A stretch of DNA of 64,000 bases from Emiliania huxleyi CCMP1516 (lineage: Eukaryota > Haptophyta > Isochrysidales > Noelaerhabdaceae), in NCBI RefSeq assembly GCF_000372725.1, contig NW_005200000.1:79564-143563 (forward strand), written 5' to 3'. Positions within the stretch are counted from its first letter, which is position 1. Every line of letters begins with the position of its first letter. Positions 43,412 through 53,883 of the stretch are shown here, in pieces. The notes under the pieces are model-generated. The model did not search any database. It was not told the DNA's origin and saw nothing but the letters and a program-made list of their open reading frames with translations. Position numbers and translations under genes: made by a program.

Positions 43412-44317
43412 ATGTCGACCCTGTCCGACCTCCGCCGAGAATACGCGACCTTCAAAGCGGAGCAAAAGGCCGCTGCCGCCGCAGCGCAAACGGCCGCTGC
43501 CGCCGCAGCACAAGCGGAGCAGCAGGCAGCCGCCGCCGCAGCAGAGGCTGCGAAGGAGTGGGAGGAGATGCTTGAGGATCTCGATCTCATCGAGCGAGCC
43601 ATAGCTGACATTCGATCCCTTCACGTTCAGCAGCGCTGGGAGTGGGAGCGCTATCTCCTCATCATATATCGTCAGGCCATCGAACTGCCAGTTCTCGCGG
43701 TGATGTCCCCGGAGGAGCTGCTCGCAAACCCCGCGCGTGCGTGGCAGTGGACACGCTTTATGGAGCCAGGCGCTTTAAGGAGTCAGGCGGAGGCAGCTCT
43801 AGCGACGCCGCCCCCAGGCGGAGCATCGGCGGCAGCAGCAGTGAGTAGCGTCATGCCGGCGCCGACCTCCACGCTGCCACTTACGCTGCCGGGCCCAGAG
43901 CACCCGGGGCCCGAACCGCGCGTCGCATCTCCGCCATCTCCACGCAGGCCCGTCGCGAGACGCGCAACTCGCAAGGCGCTAACGCAAGGCCGCAAGAGGC
44001 CGGGGCAGCAGCTCGAGGCGGAGCCGAAGCATCGACACGCCGAGCAGCGGCACCTGGCGCCGACGAGCGCCGCCGCCTCTGTCTCCGCCGCCGCCTCTGT
44101 CTCCGCCGCCGCCTCTGTCTCCGCCGCCGCCGCCACCCATCCCGCCGCCGACACCTTCTTCGCCGAGATCGCGCGCTCTCTCAGCCCCGTCGCTGTCGTC
44201 AACGACCTGCCGCAGCTCGAGGGGACGGAGTACAACCCCGCGCGACCCCTCGACCCAGGGGAAGGGCCGCTGGACAGCGCGTCAGATGCCGACATGGAAT
44301 GGCCACTCTCGATCTGA
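43412..44317 (+). CDS. Ala-rich coiled-coil hypothetical protein
   Basis: A single open frame of 301 residues starting at MSTLSDLRREYATFKAEQKA. An Ala/Gln coiled coil is followed by EWEEMLEDLDLIERAIADIR and QQRWEWERYLLIIYRQAIEL, which look like real helices. Then come a Pro-rich middle, a basic patch (RRATRKALTQGRKRPGQQ), three tandem SAAASV units, and a C-terminal FFAEIARSLSPVAVVNDLPQ. It has no known family. It could be a host gene or an element protein; the helical N-terminus and single exon give modest support. Confidence 0.45.
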   Translation: MSTLSDLRREYATFKAEQKAAAAAAQTAAAAAAQAEQQAAAAAAEAAKEWEEMLEDLDLIERAIADIRSLHVQQRWEWERYLLIIYRQAIELPVLAVMSPEELLANPARAWQWTRFMEPGALRSQAEAALATPPPGGASAAAAVSSVMPAPTSTLPLTLPGPEHPGPEPRVASPPSPRRPVARRATRKALTQGRKRPGQQLEAEPKHRHAEQRHLAPTSAAASVSAAASVSAAASVSAAAATHPAADTFFAEIARSLSPVAVVNDLPQLEGTEYNPARPLDPGEGPLDSASDADMEWPLSI

Positions 44318-44802
44318 CCTCGGAAACATTAATCATAATCCTCGTCAGACAGAGAGAGATATTCTTGAGAGAAAGACAGAGCGAGTATTGTTGTTACATT
44401 GGAGTCGTGTGAAGTAGGCGGGCGGAAGGAAGCGAGTTGTGTAGTAGATATACAAAAGGGAGGGAACACTGCGACACCAGCGGGCAAACAAGAAACTCGC
44501 GAAGCTCGTGTGAACTAGCCGGGGCAGTCGGAGAAGGGGCAACTCCGTGCACTGACGGTCGGCCGCCAGAAAACACGCCTGCGTGGATCGCGTCACACCA
44601 ATCCTCGCTACCCAACGCGGCCAAAGGAAGGGAACCTCGAGAAAGAAGAAACTCAGCGCGCGGCGCTGACCAGCTCGCTCCCGCTGCGTGCCTATCTCGC
44701 GTCGGAGCACGTAAAGGCGCACCGTGCAAATCGCGCACCGCCACTATTGCACCGAGCCTCGCGAGGCGCCAAGGAAAGCACGTGCATTATTGCACCACCA
44801 CC
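44318..44802. other. Intergenic / 5-prime region of transporter
   Basis: AT-richer than its surroundings at 44318-44460. No gene is seen. The frame of the downstream gene is open back to 44437 but encodes no leader-like sequence. Confidence 0.45.
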
Positions 44803-47021
44803 ATGCGCCGCACACCGAATCGTGATGCGTCGCCGCCGGGAGAGCATCTGCCGCTTGTGCATGGCAGCAGCGCCAAGCCTGCCGTGGCGCGAGAGTCGCT
44901 CTGGTACCACTCGTCGTTCCTCATCATGGCCGAGGCGATGGGAATGGGCGTGCTCGGCATCCCGCACGCCACCGCCCAGATCGGGTGGGTGTGGGTGGGC
45001 GGCACTACTCCTAGACACCTCCGCTCTCCTCGCCCGCCACGCTTGCCCGGCTTCAACCAGAGGCCCACCACGACGCCGCCTCCGAGATGGCCAGTCGGTA
45101 GCACGTCCACGCCCACTCACGCCCACGACACGCCCACGACATGTCCACGGCACGGTACTCTGCAGGGTCTCACTGCGTGCGTCGCTTTTGGACTCGTCTC
45201 GACTTACTCGTCGCTGCTGCTCGGGCGGGTGAAGAACGACGCCTTCGCACAGGCGGACTCGGCTCACCTCGGCTCACCTCGCTGACGCTGATCTCGGCTG
45301 ACCTCGCTGACGCTGATCTCGGCTGATCTCGGCTCACCTCGGCTGATCTCAGCTGATCTCGGCTGATCTCGGCTGATCTCCGCGCCTCTGACCAGGCCGA
45401 TCTCGGCTGATCTCGGCAGATCTCGGCTGATCTCCGCGCCTCTGACCAGGCCGAGAGCTACGCTGACGTCGCCCTCGCCGCCTTTGGGCCAGCCGCCGCC
45501 CGCCTCACGCGAGCTTCGGTGCTGCTCACTTGGCAAGCCCCTCCACCCCCTGTCCTTCCGCTAGAAGGGAGCACTGTCTCACCCCTCCGAGTCGGACGGC
45601 GGCAGGCAGTCGATCCTCCCCTTCTTCCTGCTCGCGTGCGCCGAGTCGGCGCGCACCTTCGCCCCGTGGGCGCTTCTCGACACGCCCACCTGGCCGCGCC
45701 TCGGAACCTTCTCGGAACCGTCGTGGACCCGGCTCGCACCAGCCTTCTCGGGCACTCCTCTAGGCTGCTCCTCGTGGCTCTGCTTCTGCTGCCTCCTCTC
45801 CAGCTGCGCACACTGCACCAGGTCACATCGCCCTCCGTCGCATCGAGCACTCTCGGGCACATCTCGGGCACATCTCGGCGCATCTCGGCGCATCTCATTC
45901 GGGTGGGCTGCGCCAGGTCGTAGGACTCTCCTTCGCTGGAGCTTTCCAGGAACCTTCGAGGAGCCTTCCAGGAGCCCCCGTAGGTTGCATGGCTCTCTTT
46001 CGCCTCCTCCGTCGCCATCGTCGCCGCCATATCCGCCATCATGGCCGCCCTCCTCCTCCAAGCCCGCGACGACGCCGCCCCCGCCTCGCCCCCCTCCGCC
46101 GGCGCCGTGATGAGCCGAGAGGAGCCGAGAGGAGCCGAGAGGAGCCGAGAGCACAGCGTGTGGCTGATTATTAGCTAATTAACTAGTTAATTGATTCATC
46201 TCGCTGCGAGCAGGCGGGCGGAGGCACAGCGTGTGGCTCCCCTCGGGCGCCGCCTCCCTCGACTCGTTCGGCGCGGTCTCCGCGTTCGTGTTCGCGTACC
46301 AGTGCCACTCGGTGCTCCTCGAGATCATGCGCGAGATGCGCGAGCCGCGCTCTTTCCCCGCCGCGGCGCGTGCTGCGTACGGCGTCATGGGCCTCGTCTA
46401 CACGTGCACTTGCGTGCTCGCCTACGGGGCGTTCGGCAGCGAGGTGGCCGGCTTCCTGCCCGAGTCGATGCCACCGGGGCACGCCAAGCGCCTGGTCGGC
46501 CTCGCTGCTCTCTCCTCCGCTCCCGGGACACCGCCGAGCCTGAGTCGACCCGATGCCGAGGTCAGGTCGGCCTGCTGCTCGCCCTACACACTGCCGTCGC
46601 CTACATGGTCGCCGCGCAGCCGCTGCACCGCTCCATCCACGCCTCGCTGCTCGCCGAGCCCGGGGGCGGGGCCCGCGCCGCCCTCTGCTGGCTCTGTGTC
46701 TCGAGCGGCGTGCTGCTCCTCAGCATCGTCCTCGCGACAGCGGTCCCGTTCTTCTCCGACCTCCAGTCCCTGCTCGGATCGCTCGCCGGCGCGCCGATGA
46801 TGTTTGGCTTCCCCGCGCTCTTCTACCTCCGCGCCTGCCGCGCGCACGGCTTGGCGCTCTCCTGGTTCGACGCGGCGGCGTGCCACTTCCTGCTCTACCT
46901 GCTCACGCCGACCCTCGTCGTGCTGGGCACGCTCAGCTCGATGCGCTCCATCGCGCACAGCTGGGAGGTGGCGCTCGCCGCAGACGCCGCGGCGCAAGCC
47001 CAGCCGGCTTACTTGAGGTAG
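44803..47021 (+). CDS. Amino acid/auxin permease family transporter
   Basis: Multi-helix transporter of the AAAP/SLC38 type. Exon 1: SLWYHSSFLIMAEAMGMGVL and GIPHATAQIGW, the conserved first helix (GxGxLxxPxAxxxxGW). Then LTACVAFGLVSTYSSLLLGR, AESYADVALAAFGPAAARLT, SLDSFGAVSAFVFAYQCHSV with LLEIMREMREP (the conserved F-A-F-x-C-H and M.P segment), AAYGVMGLVYTCTCVLAYGA, VGLLLALHTAVAYMVAAQPL, VLLLSIVLATAVPFFSDLQS, LLGSLAGAPMMFGFPALFYL, FLLYLLTPTLVVLGTLSSM. The family is proton- or sodium-coupled amino acid uptake at plasma or vacuolar membranes; the substrate here is unknown. The intron at about 45250-45450 has GC-AG ends (cacag|gcggac...ccag|gccgag) and is filled with ctcggctgat repeats. Start chosen at the ATG at 44803, before a short hydrophilic head. 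Confidence 0.82.
45250..45454. repeat. Tandem ctcggctgat repeats in transporter intron
   Basis: A dozen or more ~10-nt units. The 34-nt stretch 45367-45400, containing accag|gccga, is repeated perfectly at 45421-45454, where it forms the working acceptor. Confidence 0.9.
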
Positions 47022-47089
47022 AACGAAAAACATGTTTCGGCTTCGCCCGTCGTTACTCGTTATAATAAATAATAATGCTTTTTACATAT

Positions 47090-47480
47090 TAGCTCCGAGT
47101 AGAGGGGGCGCTCCGCCCCGAGCTAGGGGACGAACCCAGAGAGCGCTGAGACTATAACGTTATAGAACACCCTCGCGGAGAACCGTGTTCTTTGTCGAAT
47201 ACTTTACGGCCCCACTCGCTTGCTTTTTTTCGCTCCAGTCCTGCGGATCTTCATAGATAGTAGTCCGGAGGGCTACGAAGCCTTCACACTCCAAGGGGCT
47301 GTTACGGCCCTTTCCCTGCGAACGGGGGAACGCGCACCCCCCCAGCGGCTAGGGCTCTCTAGCCCGTAACCCGATACCGATCATCTGACATCTGCCGGAT
47401 CTGTGGCCCGCTGGGTCCGTTTCTACTTAATAGCTCCCCGGCCCTGGATGTGAGGTTACCGACTGCACTCCAAGTGCTCC
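47090..47480 (+). mobile_element. LTR-like repeat plus internal start
   Basis: It starts ttagctccgagtagaggg, as in the copies at 10812 (inverted) and 52221. Its centre differs and is longer (a different insert from about 47115 to 47290). It shares gctagggctctct...cccgtaacccgat, passes ggccctggatgtgaggtta, and then enters the internal start ctgcactccaagtgctccaa. It belongs to the same family as 10628-12690 and is a fossil fragment. Confidence 0.55.
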
Positions 47481-47537
47481 AAGTGCTTTCCTCGCTCTCC
47501 AAGTGCTCCAAGTGCACCCAAGAACCTTGAGCAAGGT

Positions 47538-47786
47538 TTGGTCAAGGGTGTTGCCGAAACCAAATTTGTAAAATTATTTTTGTTCGCTACGCCAGGGAGG
47601 ACAAGGACCTTCGGTGGGTTCGGGAAGGGGGTCCGCGAGATCCTCTGGAAGGCGTCGAACGAGCTGCAGAACAAGCTGACGCGGGCCCAGTCAGTAGCAG
47701 TACCTCGACGAGGTGACCATGACCACCTAGAATTGGCTAGGGCTGCAGAAGCAGCGTATCGCGGTACCTTAGTGCCAGAGTCCTAA
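47538..47786 (+). CDS. Small ORF next to the LTR-like repeat
   Basis: 82 codons: MVKGVAETKFVKLFLFATPG, then a Gly/Lys-rich and helical stretch (VREILWKASNELQNKLTRAQ). It looks more protein-like than its surroundings, but no family is recognised. It lies directly after the repeat and may be its internal region. Confidence 0.25.
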   Translation: MVKGVAETKFVKLFLFATPGRTRTFGGFGKGVREILWKASNELQNKLTRAQSVAVPRRGDHDHLELARAAEAAYRGTLVPES

Positions 47787-48718
47787 AAGAAAGAAAGAAA
47801 ACACACACCCCAAGGGAGGGATGGGAGAACGGCACGCCGCCACCACACAGGGATTTTAAGGAGAGGAGAGTGTGATGCGCTAGCCGTCGCCCACCCTGGG
47901 AAAGAAAGAAAGAAAACACACAACCCAAGGGAGGGATGGGAGAACGGCACGCCGCCACCACACAGGGATTTTAAGGAGAGGAGTGTGATGCGCTAGCCGT
48001 CGCCCACCCTGGGGAGTCTGCCTCTTCGTATCTCTTTTCGCAGTCTCTCGCCGCTTCTCGCTGCAACCTTCATGCCACCTCGCGGCCGTCCCACTCTCGT
48101 CGGTCTCTCCCTTGTCACTTCCTCCTCTGTCGCGTCGTTCTCTTCTGCCTCGTCCTGCGACGCCGCCGCCTGCCGGTCCCTTGTTCTCGCGGCTTCTTTC
48201 GCCTTGCGCAACTCCGTCCTCCTCGCGGCGTATCCTGGCCCCTCGAGTCTATCAAGCTCCCCTCGCGCAAGGACCACATTTCTGACTCCCACTCCGATCA
48301 TTTGCCTACACGTCATGTTGTTGCTCAGGTCCACTCTCTCTTCGAACACTCGTGCCTCTACGGATGATGCCGGCGCTGGGGTCCCCTTCGGATGCATCGT
48401 GACATCTGACAACTGAATTTCCACTGGTTCGTCCTCCTCTGAGTCATCTTCCCCGTCCTCCTTCCGCTCGGCCCTTCGCTCGGTACGTTCGGTGTGGCTC
48501 ACCCTCCATGCCGTGAACAGGCGCTTTATCCACCCTATATTCTTCTCTCGTTCCTCTGCCCGTGCCTTGGTCTTGTCGTTGTTTCGCACCCATGTCTGTA
48601 TGGCAATCGAGGCTGCCTTCCCCACTACCTGTAGTTCACTCGTCACCTCTCCCGCGAGCTCCCTTCTCTTTCTTTCGGGTATGGAGTCCGTGAGTGCGGG
48701 TAGCGTGCAGGCAATCAC
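47786..48718 (-). mobile_element. LINE/SINE-like element copy with ORF and doubled tail
   Basis: Minus strand: the ORF (48718-47993), then a ~113-bp 3-prime tail (gctagcgcatcacactcctc, then ccttaaaatccctgtgtggt, ending ttttctttctttctttccc). The tail is present twice in tandem (47899-48010 and 47786-47898). The same tail occurs alone at 2914-3002 and 56061-56190. This is the longest copy in the window. Confidence 0.5.
47993..48718 (-). CDS. ORF of the dispersed GRPRGG element
   Basis: 241 residues starting MIACTLPALTDSIPERKRRE. It is mostly charged helix (SIAIQTWVRNNDKTKARAEE; KNIGWIKRLFTAWRVSHTER), with an acidic stretch (EDGEDDSEEDEPVEIQLSDV), QMIGVGVRNVVLARGELDRL, and a basic end with an AT-hook-like VGRPRGG. 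The C-terminal part is repeated at 437-548. No enzyme motif; it may be an RNA-binding ORF1-type protein, which is only a guess. Confidence 0.4.
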   Translation of the reverse strand: MIACTLPALTDSIPERKRRELAGEVTSELQVVGKAASIAIQTWVRNNDKTKARAEEREKNIGWIKRLFTAWRVSHTERTERRAERKEDGEDDSEEDEPVEIQLSDVTMHPKGTPAPASSVEARVFEERVDLSNNMTCRQMIGVGVRNVVLARGELDRLEGPGYAARRTELRKAKEAARTRDRQAAASQDEAEENDATEEEVTRERPTRVGRPRGGMKVAARSGERLRKEIRRGRLPRVGDG

Positions 48719-48866
48719 GGGTGCTTTTTGTCCTCAGTCCACGCAAAAATTCTTTTTCCAAAATTCTTTGTTCCGCACCGCTGTCATCACCTTCGACGAC
48801 TGTATTGCCGCCTCGAGGTTCACCGGCTGGGGCTTCCAGACAGTCATTTCTCATCTGTCCTCTCCA

Positions 48867-50364
48867 TGAAAGCCACCGCCTTTGCGGCCGCCATCGCCTT
48901 CCTCTGCTTCGCGACTCCGCGCCGGCTCCACGGCCCCTTCCTCTACGACGACGCGGCCGCTATTCAGCGCAACCCAGTCGTGAATGGACACGTGCCGCTG
49001 CACGCAGCGATGGCTCTCGACTTCTGGGGCGAGGAGATGTCCTCGCCTCGCTCGCACAAATCCTTTCGCCCGCTGGTGACGCTCTCCTTTCGGCTGAGCC
49101 GCGTGCTCCAGTGGGAAAGCGACGGGGACTCGACGTTCGGCTTCCACCTCTTCAACGCTGGGCTGCACGCCTTCGTGACAGGAATGGTGCCGGCCTTCGT
49201 CAATGCTGCCTTTGGCTGGCGACGCGGCGGCAGGCGTGCGGGCGCGGCCGCGGCGCTCCTCTTCGCGCTGCACCCAGTGCACGTCGAGGCGGTGCAAAAC
49301 GTGGTGAGCCGCGGCGAGCTGATGATGGCGGCCTTCTACCTCGCCGGCTTCCTCGGTTACGCGCATGCAGTCGGCACGCCGCAGGAGACCGCATCGCAGG
49401 CTGCTGCTCGCTCTGCCGTTGGCCTCGCCTCCGCCCTCCTGGGCACTCTCTGCGCGACCCTCTGCAAGGAGACGGGCGTGACGCTGCCGCTGCTGTGCGC
49501 CAAACACGGGAGCTGCGGGGTGGCAAAGGAACCTTCTAAGAGCCTTCTCGGAGCCTCGCAGGTGCGCCGCCTGGGAGCTGCTCGTGGTGGCCCGCGTGAG
49601 TACGCACCGCATGGCGCGGCTCGAGTGGCCCTTCCCTCCGGCCCGCCCGCTCCTCCCCTCGGCGGCTCTCGCCTCTCCGCCCTCGCCCTGCTCCTGACTG
49701 TCAATCATTGTAAGTGGAGCGGCTCTGACAAGTGTGTAGGCGGCTCGACTCTCCGCCCTCGCGGCCGGCAACGCGAGCATCGCCGTGTGGAGGCTCCGCC
49801 TGAACGAGGGCCAGCCGCCCGCCATCAGCACAAAGCAGAACTGGCCGGGCTTCTACCCGCACCCGCTCTGGCGGCCGCTGTCAGTCGCTTGGGTGTGGCT
49901 CGAGTACGCCTCCCTCCTCCTCTTCCCCTCGGAGCTCTGCTGCGACTGGTCCGCCCCCGCCCTCCCCCCAATCACGTCCCTCGCCGATCCGCGGCTCGCC
50001 GTGCTCGCTGCCGCCGCCGCCGCCACGGCCGCCGCCCTCGCCGCCGCCACGCTGCGGCGCACGAGTCGGCGGTGCCTCCTCTCCGCCCTCACCGCGGCGC
50101 TCCCCTTCCTCCTCGCCTCCAACCTCCTCTTCCCGGTCGGCACCTGCAAGGCCGAGCGGGTGCTCTACCTCCCTTCCCTCGGAGGCTGCATGCTCGCTGC
50201 CCTCGCCCTGCTGGCCCGCCCTCTGCCCGCCACCCGCCTCTGCCGCCCCGCGCTGCTTGGGTGCGTGTGCGCCGGGCTGGCGGCGGTCTGCTGGTGGTAC
50301 GCGGACGTGTGGACGGACGGAGTCGCGCTTTGGGCCAACGCGGTTGCGGTGCAGGAGAGGCAGT

Positions 50365-50406
<42 letters not shown>

Positions 50407-51155
50407 GGCAGTAGACTAGTAGCGTGGTCCGTGGTGCAGAGGTGGGCGAGCGGCCAGTCAGTCGTGAGCCCATGAGTGTGGCTGTGGCCAGCAGGACGCG
50501 CGGGCGGGCTCGGGTAATCTCGGGTAATCTCGGGTAATCTGTGCCCCTGGCCAGCAGGACGCGCGGGCGGGCTCGTGGCTCGGCGGCGGAGCGACAACGT
50601 CGGCGCTCTCGGAGCTTGGGATGCAGGCGGGCCGCCACAGAGGGCCCTCGAGCCACCGGACCTCTCCGGCCTAAGACCTCGCACCGCTTGCTTCTGCCCA
50701 CCTCGCCCCTCGAGCCTTCTCCCTCCCTCACCCCCTGTCCCTCTCCTGCCCTGTAGCTGTCGTGGGCAGGACGCGGCGCCGAGGCGGTCCCTGTCCTGCA
50801 CCGCGCCCTCTCCCTCGCGGAGGAGACCGCGTCCTCGCCCGACCTCATCGACGGCTCGAGGTCGCAGGACATGTCTGGGTACGTCCCTCTCGCGATCGCG
50901 CTGATGAACGAGGGGCAGGCCAAGGGCGGCGCGCTCATCGCCGACCGCTGCGTCCGCCGGCTCGCAGGCCTGGGAGGCGCCGAGGCGGCCCGGACGCGAG
51001 CGCGGTGCCTGGCCACCGCCGCCCTCACGCGCCACAAGGCGGACCCGGAGCGCGCGCGCAAAGAGGCGCTCGAGGCGTTGCGGCTCAGCCCGCACGACGC
51101 GGCGACAGCGTCGCTCGCGCGGCAGGCGCTCGAGGCGGTGGGCGTAGCAATGTAG
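48867..51155 (+). CDS. TMTC-type O-mannosyltransferase (membrane plus TPR)
   Basis: Family of ER membrane proteins that O-mannosylate substrates such as cadherins in animals. Motifs: GPFLYDDAAAIQRNPVV (acidic DD in the first lumenal loop), SHKSFRPLVTLSFRLSRVLQ, FGFHLFNAGLHAF, LLFALHPVHVEAVQNVVSRG, TLCKETGVTLPLL, then DWSAPALPPITSLADPRL (49944-), ALPFLLASNLLFPVGTCKAE and RVLYLPSLGGCML, matching the family's PF.ASNLFF.VG..AERVLYLPS block. The last exon (50758-51155) encodes helical TPR-like sequence (AEAVPVLHRALSLAEETASS ... ALEALRLSPHDAATASLARQ), shorter than the usual TPR array. Three introns or more: a 3-prime splice at 49562 (AG|GTGCGCC), one ending at 49738, and one holding a (CAG)13 tract at its start. 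Leader MKATAFAAAIAFLCFATP is a signal anchor. Confidence 0.85.
50367..50405. repeat. (CAG)13 microsatellite
   Basis: Thirteen perfect CAG units, immediately after the last hydrophobic exon of the TMTC-type gene, probably intronic. Confidence 0.95.
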
Positions 51156-51580
<425 letters not shown>

Positions 51581-51839
51581 GCTCACCCGCACGCGCACTG
51601 GGCCTTGCACTTTTAATGCCGTGGGGCTCCTGTCGTCTAGACGTGGAGACGCGAGGGCCGCCCCCCCTTGCCCCACCAACTCTCGTGACTCGTGTGTGTG
51701 GAGAAGTTTACCTTACCTTACCTTACCTTAAGGGGTCCCGTACCAAGCGGAATCGACCCTATCCAGTGCTCAAGTGCTCAAGCCCTGACTTTGCACACAC
51801 AAACCGGAATGAAATTTACTCATAGAATAAAGGATAAAT

Positions 51840-52380
51840 TTCAGAGAGGCGGCGGATGCGGGCGCGGGGCTCGCCGACCAGGGAGATCCGGCCCGACCTC
51901 CCGGGGAGGGGTGGCGACGAGACACGATGCCGCCGCCCTCGCCCGGGGAGACCCCGGCCGGGCCGTCGATGCCCTCGGAGTCGGTGGAGCCGGAAGAAGC
52001 TGGCGAGGACGAAGGGCGGCAGCGGAGGAAGCGGCACCAACAACGAGGGAAACGGCCACACCAGCCGTCGCATGACGCTCGGGAGACGAGCAAGAGAGCG
52101 AATCAAGGAGGATCGGGACCCTGGGAAGACGGGGGGTGAGCCCTCAGGCGGGGGGGTCTACTCAAGTGGCCTGTGCGAGTGAGTGCGGAGTGGTGGTGTG
52201 GGGCGTGCAGTGTGGTGTTCATTAGCTCCGAGTAGAGGGGGCGTCCTGCAGTTAAGGGGAAACCCGGTACGCGGGGCCAACCCTCGGAGACCCGTGTTTA
52301 CTTTTACGGCCCTTGCCCTGCGAACGCGCACCCCCAGGGCTAGGGCTCTCTTGCCCGCAACCCGATCCCGATCACCCGGC
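51840..52380 (+). mobile_element. LTR-like element, right-end fragment
   Basis: It contains the tail of a proline/Gln-rich ORF (SPGETPAGPSMPSESVEPEE, RQRRKRHQQRGKRPHQP) similar to the C-terminal part of the ORF at 10807-12411, then the terminal repeat beginning at 52221 (ttagctccgagtagaggg) and running to about 52380. It is a shortened fossil of the family. Confidence 0.5.
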
Positions 52381-52560
52381 GTCTGCGACTTTTTGCCTCG
52401 CAGATCACCCAACACGGCGAAATGTCGTTTCCAGGTTACCCGGCTCCCGAAATTTCTATTGTGGCGTACCTGTGTCGAACCTGTGTGCTGTGAGAGAGAG
52501 TTCTTTTCGTTGAATTCTTTTTCCAGATCACCCGGTAATGGGATGCGCCGGGTAATCTGA
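52376..52560. repeat. Degenerate ccgggtaatctg repeats
   Basis: Units such as cagatcacccaa, ggttacccgg, cagatcacccggtaat and ccgggtaatctgaaag occur in both orientations, spaced 25-60 bp. The same unit makes up 58830-59050. The stretch between 52560 and 52935 holds no clear gene, though 52740-52890 could be an upstream exon or intron of the FkbM gene. Confidence 0.6.
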
Positions 52561-52935
52561 AAGAGTTGTACGGATTCACGACTGCGTCATTCAAGCAAAC
52601 GAGGCCGGGGATTCCGAGTGGGAGCTCTCCTTAGGACACGTGCCGCAGGTGCTCGCTCTCTGTCTGGACGAGGTGCACGCCTAAGCTTCGCCTAGCTAGG
52701 CAGCCGTCCGTCCGTGTCCGGGTAAGCTGGCTCCCTTCCACACACCCCTCATGCACCCCCTCCCTCTTCCCCAGCACCTCCTCTCCCCTCGCCGCCCTCG
52801 CCCTCTCCTTTCACGCCCTCTTCCTCTGCCGCATCTTTTCCCAGCTCATGGGCCCACTAGGTCTCACCATGCATATACCCGCGCAGGTGTACAACCCGCG
52901 ACTTTGCGCGACGAGGCCGAGCCCGAACGCGTGAG

Positions 52936-53883
52936 ATGGGACCTCTCGCGCTGCTGCTGATGCACACGGCCTCCGCCACGAGTCATGTGGAGGGCGTGGA
53001 CCCCGCCCCCAATCCCCCAGATGGGGCGCGCTTCCGGCTGCGCCCCATCTACCAAGCTGTTCCGAACCCGACTGCCGTCAAGGGCGACCAGCCGGGCAAG
53101 TGGCATGGCCAGAGGGGGCAAGACCGGACTGTGAATACTCTCATGCCGTCAAGAGCGACAGCGAGGCGCCGGCGATTCTTCATCGACCTGGCCGCGAACG
53201 CGTGGCTCAGTCTTTCCAACACACGTGCGCTTGAGCGCGACTATGGATGGGAAGGCCTCTGTATCGAGGCCAACCCCATGTACCACGCCGACCTCCTCTC
53301 TCGGAGGAACTGCACCGTCGTCGGAGTGGCCATCGCGAGCACCGAGGACACTGTGCAGTTCGTCGCATCCCGCAAAGCTCTCGGTGGGATCGTCGGTGCC
53401 GGCATGGATAATAAGCAGGCAACGAACACGAGCGAGATGAGAACGATCCCATTCTCGCGGATTCTTGAAGAATTTAAGGCACCAAAGACCATCGACTACT
53501 TGTCTCTCGATGTTGAGGCGTGCGTCCGTCCGGACCCCCATCCATGCTCCGACCCCCTCACGCGCGCTACGCCACACACCTCAGTCGCCGTGCTCACACC
53601 ACGACCGAAATCGCAGGGGGCGGAGAGCCTCGTGATGTCCTCATTTCCATGGGACTCGTACACCATCTCCGTGCTCACCGTTGAGCGGCCCAAGCCGGAC
53701 CTCGTGCAGATGCTCCAAGCGCACGGCTATGTTTGGCAGTGCAACCACGGCACGTTTGGCGACGAGCTGTGGCTTTCGCGGAAGGCCCTCGAGTCGCAAC
53801 ACGTCCAGAATATGCTCGCGCGGGGCATCCAAGGCTGCTGCAAGCCCCGCTCGCACACAGAGTACAGGAGCTGCGCGCAGTAG
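52936..53883 (+). CDS. FkbM-family methyltransferase, secreted or ER
   Basis: SAM-dependent methyltransferase fold of the FkbM type. RRRFFIDLAANAWLSLSNTR then ALERDYGWEGLCIEANPMYH (SAM-binding motifs), RRNCTVVGVAIA, then IDYLSLDVE, and EGAESLVMSSFPWDSYTISV followed by VLTVERPKPD. The last Cys-rich piece is GCCKPRSHTEYRSC. Leader GPLALLLMHTASATS suggests ER entry. A 99-nt GC-AG intron (53518-53616) should be removed: it gives SLDVEG|AESLV, the family's DVEGxE motif. Because 99 is a multiple of three and the intron has no stop, the unspliced frame is also open and would insert 33 residues. Substrate unknown. Confidence 0.85.
   Translation: MGPLALLLMHTASATSHVEGVDPAPNPPDGARFRLRPIYQAVPNPTAVKGDQPGKWHGQRGQDRTVNTLMPSRATARRRRFFIDLAANAWLSLSNTRALERDYGWEGLCIEANPMYHADLLSRRNCTVVGVAIASTEDTVQFVASRKALGGIVGAGMDNKQATNTSEMRTIPFSRILEEFKAPKTIDYLSLDVEACVRPDPHPCSDPLTRATPHTSVAVLTPRPKSQGAESLVMSSFPWDSYTISVLTVERPKPDLVQMLQAHGYVWQCNHGTFGDELWLSRKALESQHVQNMLARGIQGCCKPRSHTEYRSCAQ

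Noticed and set aside
45250-45460. Regular short repeats resembling a CRISPR array
   Set aside because: Units are contiguous with no unique spacers and lie in a spliceosomal intron of a eukaryotic gene.
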